Shown here piece by piece: positions 57,218 through 64,000 of a stretch of DNA of 64,000 bases (its first letter is position 1; each line of letters starts with the position of its first letter). The notes beneath the pieces were generated by a model. The model did not search any database. It saw nothing but the letters and a program-made list of their open reading frames with translations, and was not told the origin of the DNA. The position numbers and the translations under genes are program-made. Origin of the DNA: Leptidea sinapis (lineage: Eukaryota > Arthropoda > Insecta > Lepidoptera > Pieridae); the NCBI RefSeq assembly GCF_905404315.1, contig NC_066312.1:16975001-17039000 (forward strand), in the 5' to 3' direction.

Positions 57218-58280
57218 CTATATGGAAAATTAATAATTGTAACCCTTATTTTATATAATTTTCTACAAGCTACTTGACCATAAGGAACTGCACCATAACA
57301 TTATACGGAAATCACAAGAACGTTAGCGTTCTTGATGAACGATGAGGTTAGTTTGCTGAAATTTCTAAATTTATCAACTAACAATAAATTTAACTGTAAG
57401 ACACGGTTCATCGCCAAATTTGAAATTATATGAGAATTTCTGAGAAAATGATTGTTATGGTTAAATTACTTTATTCTAATTAAGAATACAGAATTCACTT
57501 ACATGACTTATTAACGATATAAGCGATGGGTATCTTGTGTTTATAGTAGGTACTGCGATTTTATACAAAAACGATGTGGGTAGAAATGAAATAGCTACGT
57601 AGGTGCACGGGCGACGCGTACAAAACATGCACGTCGGGGTAAGTATAGTTATAAATATATATATAGTATGATAGTTATATTATATATAGTTATAAATATA
57701 TATATAGTGTGATATATTTTATTTTATATTTTTCTTTCGTATGACACTAAATACTGTATTTTATGTCATGTAGAATAGTAGTGATAGGATTTATAGTATC
57801 CACAGCATGTATAGTAAATATATGTGTACATTTCCGTAAGTTTTTTATTTTATTTATATAATCGTACATACATGTTATAAGTGTTATATTGTAATATAGT
57901 TATTATTACTATAGTATTGTACACATATTAATTAATTATATAGATATGTATTCATCTAATATTTTGTAATAAAGGATTACTATTTGTTATTTTGATAATT
58001 GTTCAATATGTAATTTTTTAAGAGTTTTTTTAAAGGATTGTAAAGATTCTGTATTTTTTATGTCACTGGGGAGCTAATTATATAATTGAACGCCTTCGTA
58101 CATAATATTTTTCTTTTCGTAATTAGTTCATGGTGCTCGGTGTATTAAATTATTTACTTTACTTAAAATAATTTTATTAACTTGTACTTTTTCTGTAAAA
58201 CTTATTTGTGTATGAATATTTTTCGCAAAAATTTTTCTTATTAATAAACAAATATTATATATATATAACTTTGAGTAACT
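57218..58280. other. intron sequence with a TATATATAG-type low-complexity patch
   Basis: GTTATAAATATATATATAGT occurs twice (near 57648 and 57700) as a short direct repeat. The rest is AT-rich intron without features. Confidence 0.65.
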
Positions 58281-58289
58281 TTTAGTTTG

Positions 58290-58450
58290 TTAATATTTTT
58301 AAGGTGATAACCCTCACTTACTTATCACAGGATTAATACACAAATAAAATTTGAATACAAAATTTTATGAACGATGCGGATATCGAACCGACGACCCTTC
58401 CCGTTCCGTGCGAGTGCTCTAGCAACTGACGTATCGTTAAAAATCTTGTA
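58290..58450 (-). repeat. tRNA-derived SINE
   Basis: On the minus strand, 58438 to 58370 is tRNA-like. It has an A-box-like TTGCTAGAGCAC (plus 58414-58425), a B-box-like GGTTCGATATCC (plus 58378-58389), and ends AACGAT / ATCGTT that can pair as an acceptor stem. It is followed by a non-tRNA body (AAATTTTGTATTCAAATTTT…ATTAATCCTGTGATAAG…GGGTTATCACC) shared in part with 24058-24160. It is more likely a SINE than a working tRNA because the B-box and stem are imperfect and there are other copies. Confidence 0.65.
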
Positions 58451-58656
58451 TGCTTTGTTCAACCCTGAGTTTGTGGCTTCATCTACGGGATCTATTTTAC
58501 AGTTGATAACCTGCTCAACCCCAATATTTCCCTATTAGGTTGCAATTTTGTTTACAAATTTTATTTGTGTAACATTAAGTAATTTTATTTATTGGTGAAA
58601 ATTGGTTTTGACACACAAATTATTTTTAGGGTTTGAAAGCTTCAAAAAATACTCAC

Positions 58657-60064
58657 TTTTGCAAGATACTGTAGCCTTGGTAAAATCTTCTCCAAACTCG
58701 TTAACCGCCCGACATACGTACTCTCCAGAATCTTCAGCGTATACATACAGTATATCTAATGAAACGAATCCCATATCATATACTGTTCGGAAACGATGAC
58801 CAGACGGTAGCAATTTACCATTCCTATACCATTCAATGCGTAGCCTAGGATCTTCTTTTGGTTCTACACGACATTCGAAGCGTATTGATTCCGATTCTTC
58901 TATAGTATGCGATTGTATTTGAGTAATGAATTTGGGAGGACTGCTTATTAATTTATCTTCTTTGGGAACATCACTCACTCGACCCCTTTCGAGTTCCTTA
59001 ATTTTCTCTCCACTCATACCCTGAGGCAGCTGTGATTCCAAAATAATATCGCGTTTAGTACTACAAGTAATCTTTGCAGTTGTGGTAGCTGAACCCCACT
59101 TATTCGTGGCGCGGCATGTATATTCTCCCACATCACGGGTATAAATATAATCGATATCCAAAGCTATAAAACCAAAATCATTTAACATATGAACTCTAGA
59201 ACCAGTTGCAAATGGTCTTCCATTATGGAACCAATCAATTCTCATAGTTGGATCACCAACAGGTTCCACTCTACAGTCAAAGTGAATAGGTCCACCCTCA
59301 ACTACGTCCAGATTATCCTTAATATCAACGATGAATTTTGGTGGGTTAGGCTTTTCATCTTCAATGGTTATCTCTTCACGCTTATGCAATGTTTCTTCGA
59401 GTCTTTGAATGCTTTCTGTACCAGTTTTAAATTGACTTGGCAGTTGTGGCTCAAGAATGATTCCTTGCCTTCCTTTGACTTGTAATTTGCATGAAACTGT
59501 AGCCTCACCATGCCGATTTGTGGCTTTGCAGGTGTAGAGGCCAGCATCACGTTGATAAACTCCACCTATTTCCAATATAACAAATCCAAAGTCGTTAATT
59601 GTCTTAACTCTTGATCCAGTTAAAAGCGCTTTTCCATTGTGGAACCACTCTACTCTCATGCTAGAGTCGTTGACTGGGACTAAACGACATTCGAAATGTG
59701 CAGAAGAATTTTCTGATAAAATAAGATCAGAAGGAGTAGTGACAAATTCTGGCGGACTTCCACTTTCAACTTCAGGGCTTAAATTATCCGCGGTACCAGA
59801 ATAGCCCTCGAGAGCAGCAATTTTGTCAATTGTTCCTTCCATACCCTTAGGTAATTGGGAGTCTAAGATTATATTTCGCTTTCCTTGTACCTTCATTGTA
59901 GCTGTAGTTACAGCCTCACCATAATTGTTGTGAGCTCTGCACATATATTCTCCAGAGTCCTCAGGGTAGGTTGGTGAAATTTCAAGTATAACAAATCCAA
60001 AATCGCAAAATGTTCTAAATCTTGAACCAGCCTTTAATGACTTGCCATTCCAATACCATTCAAC
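58657..60064 (-). CDS. sls: sls/kettin exon: Ig C-half and three whole Ig domains with linkers
   Basis: A 1,408-base exon (phase 0 in, phase 1 out; donor GTGAGT). It begins VEWYWNGKSLKAGSRFRT and holds an Ig C-half, then three complete Ig domains starting near PPEFVTTPSDL, PPKFIVDIKDN and PPKFITQIQSH. The linkers between them carry the repeated motif (I/L)ILxxQLPxxM, as in RNIILDSQLPKGMEG and RDIILESQLPQGMSG. Each Ig has its tryptophan (E/D-W-(F/Y)-(H/R)NG) and the DxGxYxC(R/K)A end. The residues after CK in the open frame (SEYFLKL…) are intron read-through. Confidence 0.93.
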
Positions 60065-60251
60065 CTAAAAATAGATTTAGTTTTTTTAGAAAATCTCAAA
60101 CATATAGTAAAAAATATAGATAACAAAGTGAGTTCAATGAAATATTACAAACAAACAATGTTAAGCTGTTGTTTAACAATCTACTTCGTTTATTGAATGG
60201 ACTTAAATGATGTAATGGTATATTTGAAAAATTGAATACATAAGTATTTAC

Positions 60252-60446
60252 CTTAAGGTTTGGATCATCAGTTGGAGTGAGACGAGCCTCAAAGTGAGAA
60301 TTTTCACCTTCTCTTAGAGTTTCAATATTTGATAATGGCACGGTAAAAACAGGAGCTTTTCCTCGAGCCTCCGTAACTTCGACGTCTTTCCTTCGTATCA
60401 TAGAATCTTCTAGTGTCTGTAATTTCTCTAAACCACCCTCCATGCC
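60252..60446 (-). CDS. sls: sls/kettin exon: linker plus Ig N-half
   Basis: A 195-base exon, phase 0 at both ends (acceptor TTTCAG, donor GTAAAT). It starts GMEGGLEKLQTLE, completing the linker begun by LPR in the previous exon, and runs through the Ig strand APVFTVPLSNIETLREG to DDPNLK. The domain resumes at VEWYWNGKSL in the next exon. This intron, between the K and the VEW core, lies only a few residues upstream of the within-domain introns at 57 and 63 kb. Confidence 0.9.
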
Positions 60447-60582
60447 CTGAAATTATACATTTCATAAATAGAAATAAAGCAAATATTAAAATTGAACATA
60501 TATTAAACAGACACTATATACTTTATATAGCTTTCGTTTGAGTTATTAATTTTTATTTCTTTTTATATTTTGAAAGGCTTAC

Positions 60583-63086
60583 CCGCGGTAGCTGCGAGTC
60601 CAAGATCAAATTTTCCTTCGAGGTACATTTCAACGTCGCCTTTGTTGAGTCACGACCTAGTTTATTCGTAGCAACACACTCATACTCTCCAGAGTTCTCT
60701 TCATAACAATATAGTATATCGAGGATAACGATACCAAAGTCATGGAAGGTTCTGTACCTGTGGCCATGTGGCAATTTTTTTCCATTATAGAACCATTCGA
60801 CTTTAAGATCTGGATCGTCGACGGGCACAAGTCTAGCCTCGAAATGGGCGCTTTGGCCTTCAACCAATTTAGTAACATCTTGTATTTGAGTTATGAACTG
60901 AGGGGGCACGGCTGAGGCTGTGGCTGGGGCCTGTTGCTGAATTCCTTGTAAACTCTCCATTTCCCTAATTTTAGCTAATGATTCAGGCTGAAGGCTATCA
61001 GAGTAGACGCCTCCTCTACCATAACAATTAATAGTTGCTTTAGTAAAGTCTTCTCCATACTTATTATATGCCCTACAAACGTATTCACCAGAATCATGAT
61101 TTTGCGTGTATGCAATATCGAGGACAACGAAACCAAAGTCTGATATTGTTTTAATTCGGTTAGAATGGCGCATAGGCTGACCATTATGATACCATTCAAC
61201 CTTCATATCAGGGTCATCAACTGGGACTACCGTACATTCAAAGTGGGCTGATTGTCCATCTTTAAGACCCTCAATATTTTTAATATGTGTTGTAAACCTC
61301 GGCTTTTGACCTTTGCTTTTGTCAACGCATTCTAATTTTACACTTATTTCAGCCTGGCCCCATTTGTTTGTAGCACGGCAAGAATATACACCTGAATCAG
61401 ATGTTTTTGTTCCCAGAATTTCAAGAACTACCATTCCAAAGGCATAAACAGTTCGAATACGATGACTTGCTTCTATTGCATGACCATTATAGAAGAACTC
61501 TATGATCATAGTTTGATCTCCAGTTGGAATAAGAGAAGCCTCGTAATGGGCAATTTGTCCTTCGTTTATATCTAAAATATCCTGGAATACAGTAGTAAAT
61601 TCTGGAGCTCTTCCTGTGTCATCATCTGGCTTTTGACTGGGTTCTTTACGAAGTGATTCTTCGAGATTTTGGATTTTTTCTAGTCCTTCTTTTCCTTTGG
61701 GATGTTGCGTTCGCTCGATTAGGTTTTCCTTACTGGTACAGTAAATAGTGGATGAAGTGAAAGCTTCGCCGCGCTTGTTATAAGCTTTGCAGGTGTAAAT
61801 TCCACTATCCCTTTCATATACATCTGTCACATCCAATGTGACAAAACCAAAATCGCTAGCGAGCTTAAATCTGGAGCCTTGTTCTAATACTTTACCATTG
61901 AAGTACCATTCAATTTTTAGATCAGGATCATTCTTAGGTTCAACTTGACCTTCTAAGTGGAGCGGTTGCCCCTCAATGAGTTTATGTTCAGCTGCGACGG
62001 GAACCACCCACTCAGGCTTAGGATATTCTGCATCTGGTACAGATGGTCTTCTGCCTTTAGAAAGTCGAGCTTCTTCGGCTTGTTCTACTGCTTCGAGACC
62101 AGCTTTACCTTGTGGATGTTGTGTATCAAAGTATATATGTTTATATCCAGTACAACGCAAGGAACCTGATGTGGTAGCTGAGCCCTTACTATTTGTAGCT
62201 TTACACGTGTATATACCTGAATCTTCTTCATATGTATGCATTATATCTAAGGAAACATAACTGAAATCATGAGTACTCTTGTATCTGGTACCCGATGGTA
62301 AAGGTGTGTTATTAAAGAACCATTCAATTTTAAGAGTTGGGTCTCTGGATGGTTCAACATTACATTCAAAGTGTATATTATCACTTTCTTTGCAAATAAT
62401 ATTATTTAAGTGTGTTATGAATACTGGTGTTTCATATACTGGCTCAGGTGAATCAGGTTTCGCTGGTTTAGGTTGCTCCAATGCTCCTATACGGTCAAGA
62501 GATTCAGGATGTAGAGATTCCCCGAGAAGCCAATGACGATCCTCAATCTTTATTGAAGCTGTGGAAACAGCTTCTCCCATCAAGTTAGTTGCTTTACAAG
62601 TATAAATGCCGGAGTCATCATATCTCACTGAATTTATAGATAAGGTAACCAAACCAAAATCGAATGTACTTTTTATTCTTGAACCAGTTGTTAGAGAAAC
62701 GCTGTTTTTAAACCACTCAATGCGAAGATTTGGATCTGTGCGTGGTTCTACTTGGGCTTCCAAGTAAACATGTTGTCCTTCTATTAGTTTATCATAACTC
62801 TTTAAGTGTGTAGTAAATATTGGAGCCTGCTGCACTCCTAAATCAACAAACATTTCAGGTACTTGGTTCATTGCTGCTTCCTTGAGTTGTATCTTTTCCC
62901 ATGACTCCGGTCTCATCGCTTGGTCAACAATAGTCGACTTAGTTTTTACTTTTAGAGATGTAGACGAGACTGTACTTCCTGCCTTGTTAATGGCTTTACA
63001 CATGTATAATCCTGCATCGTCTGACACAACTGAATTTATATCCAGTGTAACAAATCCAAAATCGTGTGTTGTGCGGAATCTGGAAC
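60583..63086 (-). CDS. sls: sls/kettin exon: one half plus six whole Ig domains with linkers
   Basis: This 2.5-kb exon has acceptor TTTTGTAG before 63086 and donor GTAAGC after 60583 (phase 0). It encodes the C-half of one Ig domain and six complete I-set Ig domains. Each has the pattern …DP(D/N)LK(V/I)EWFxNG…G(S/H)R…DFGxVxLDI…DSGxYxCxAxNxxG. Most are joined by the roughly 35-residue kettin linker (LxPESxxKIxxLE type), a spacing that fits one Ig per actin subunit. The junction between the fifth and sixth complete modules is odd: only about eight residues (VDKSKGQK) separate two domains where the long linker is expected. Kettin binds actin and lies along the thin filament near the Z-disc. The upstream ATG in the open frame is intronic and is not the start. 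Confidence 0.93.
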
Positions 63087-63249
63087 CTACAAAATGAAAA
63101 ATAAAAGATATATTCAAAAATATTCAGCACGATCCTACGAAATAATACTATTATAACATTTGACATTTACAGAAGAAGACCAGAAGTAAAAATCAAAGCA
63201 AAATATTGAAAATAAATTTAATTCGGTGATCACTCAGCAGTACATACTT

Positions 63250-63560
63250 TTTTTTTAAATTAAGGACGAGACAAGCAGGAATTAATTGCAGCTGATAGTA
63301 ATTGATACGCCCTGCCCATTACAATGCTGTACCGGTCAGGAGTCTTTAAATATCCAATAATTATTGGCGTCACCTTGAGACATAAGATGTTAAGTCTCAT
63401 TTCCCAGTTATTTCACTAGCTACGGCGCCCTTCAGATCGAAACACAATAATGTTTACACATTACTGCTTCACGGCGAAAATAGGCACTATTGTGGTACCC
63501 ATAATCTAGCCAGTATCCTGTGCAAAGGAGCCTCCCGCTGGTAAAATGATTGGTATTAAA
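63250..63560 (+). repeat. interspersed SINE-like repeat, longest copy
   Basis: A plus-strand segment with GACGAGACAAGCAGGAATTA, CGCCCTGCCCATTACAATGC, GTCACCTTGAGACATAAGAT, CTACGGCGCCCTTCAGATCG and GTGGTACCCATAATCTAGCC. It contains the same ordered blocks as 42145-42330 and extends further 3'. Its hairpin arms have decayed. It is the main content of the 868-bp intron between the two rightmost exons. Confidence 0.72.
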
Positions 63561-63954
63561 TTTATTAGTATATCGATTAGGGTCATATACATAAGTCAGA
63601 CCATAAAATGTAAAGAAATTGTGTTTAGCTTGCTAAAAAGAGAGATTCAGCCCTCGAAAATCGTATTAGACATTATTTATTTATTTATGATTCCTTACAG
63701 CTAACAAAATGAAAAGAGTACATTAAAAATTATACAGAATAGATACGCCAATTAAAAGGAATACTATTAACAGTACAATAAGTATAATTATATATACATA
63801 GGTATTACACTGCACTCTCTGGCAAGCAAAAAGCGTTTTGGGTACTGACTCACTATATAGGTACATGGTGTCCTTGATATCGCTTAATTATATCATATAG
63901 CCACCACTTTTCTGACGTTAAGTACAATATATTTCATTATATAGAGAAACTTAC

Positions 63955-64000
63955 CCATTTTAAGCTCCACACCGTTAATGTACCATTCAAAACGTAAGCT
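63955..64000 (-). CDS. sls: sls/kettin exon (partial at window edge): N-terminal half of an Ig domain
   Basis: This is the last 46 bases of an exon that continues beyond the right edge. It encodes the end of an Ig domain N-half, including FEWYINGVELKM, the kettin-type W-strand with its xEWYxNG core. It ends in ATG G followed by a GTAAGT donor (phase 1). The leftover G joins GT at the start of the exon ending at 63086, making Gly and giving the kettin hallmark GSRFRT across the junction. Confidence 0.85.

Larger units (their letters stand above)
1..64000 (-). other. sls: sallimus (kettin / D-titin) locus, partial gene
   Basis: One minus-strand gene spans the window. Twenty-three exons were placed by reading acceptors (…AG) and donors (GT…) on the minus strand and checking phase. 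The number of bases left over at each donor always matches what the next acceptor needs. The order is kettin Ig/linker exons (64.0-49.7 kb), PEVK-repeat exon (32.8-27.5 kb), Ig and small exons (26.7-19.1 kb), a giant acidic exon (14.8-8.5 kb) and a second repeat exon (3.6 kb to the left edge). The family is known: insect Sls anchors in the Z-disc, binds actin through its kettin part and extends to the thick filament. Neither the start codon nor the final C-terminus of the long isoform is in the window. Some small exons may be missing, especially between 32.8 and 49.7 kb. Confidence 0.9.

Noticed and set aside
58370..58438. Possible functional tRNA gene on the minus strand
   Set aside because: The B-box is non-canonical (GGTTCGATATCC), the acceptor stem is mismatched, and it is attached to a repeat body shared with another copy.
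60096..60251. Extension of the kettin frame past DDPNLK (VNTYVFNFSN…)
   Set aside because: A GTAAAT donor sits exactly at the break and the next exon continues the Ig core in phase.
1..64000. CRISPR arrays, operons, riboswitches or phage genes
   Set aside because: None present; the sequence is an intron-rich animal gene and the tandem repeats are coding or microsatellite.

Overview
The window reads as a piece of an AT-rich insect genome, most likely a moth or butterfly. The evidence is an insect-type giant muscle gene with GT-AG introns, plus many decayed elements that look lepidopteran (jockey-like and RTE-like non-LTR relics, mariner relics, a Dong-like R4-clade element, a tRNA-derived SINE). 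I see no bacterial genes, rRNA genes or CRISPR arrays. In silkworm, as I recall, kettin and titin-like genes are Z-linked neighbours, so Z linkage is a reasonable guess, but it is not shown here.

Almost all coding sequence belongs to one minus-strand locus: sallimus (sls), which encodes kettin and the elastic D-titin isoforms of the muscle I-band. Transcription runs from position 64000 towards 1, and both ends of the gene lie outside the window. I placed 23 exons by matching acceptor, donor and reading phase, and every proposed junction between consecutive exons keeps the frame. Region 49.7-64 kb is the kettin part: about 17 Ig domains, many in the kettin Ig-plus-linker format, ending in an exon that can either splice onward or read through to a stop at 49676-49678. 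Region 32.8-49.7 kb is one very long, transposon-filled interval. It holds a CpG-containing promoter-like stretch and a candidate alternative first coding exon at 46045-46125. Region 27.5-32.8 kb is one huge exon with about 26 copies of a 57-residue PEVK-type repeat. Region 19.1-26.7 kb carries five more Ig domains and small linker exons. Region 8.5-14.8 kb is a second giant exon (about 2,109 residues) of degenerate acidic repeats of roughly 35 residues. Region 1-3.6 kb begins a third repetitive exon, with 122-residue units, that runs off the left edge.

The layout makes a modular spring: Ig/linker modules that bind thin filaments near the Z-disc (kettin), then disordered extensible segments separated by short Ig blocks. 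Small, phase-compatible exons suggest isoform tuning.

The introns are a record of transposition. The main relics are jockey-like RTs (4.0-5.3, 33.3-33.8, 36.6-37.0, 37.8-38.0 and 53.85-55.8 kb), mariner-like transposases (6.1-6.8, 7.6-8.1 and 38.7-39.9 kb, the last split by a Helitron-like insert), RTE-like pieces (22.4 and 43.4-44.8 kb) and SINE-like repeats. The standout is a Dong-like R4-clade retroelement at 15.8-19.1 kb embedded in a (TATAA)n microsatellite. I found no wholly new biological system. The most novel items are the microsatellite-embedded R4 element, the kettin stop and alternative-start pair that could split sls into separate transcripts, and the higher-order repeat structure of the spring exons.
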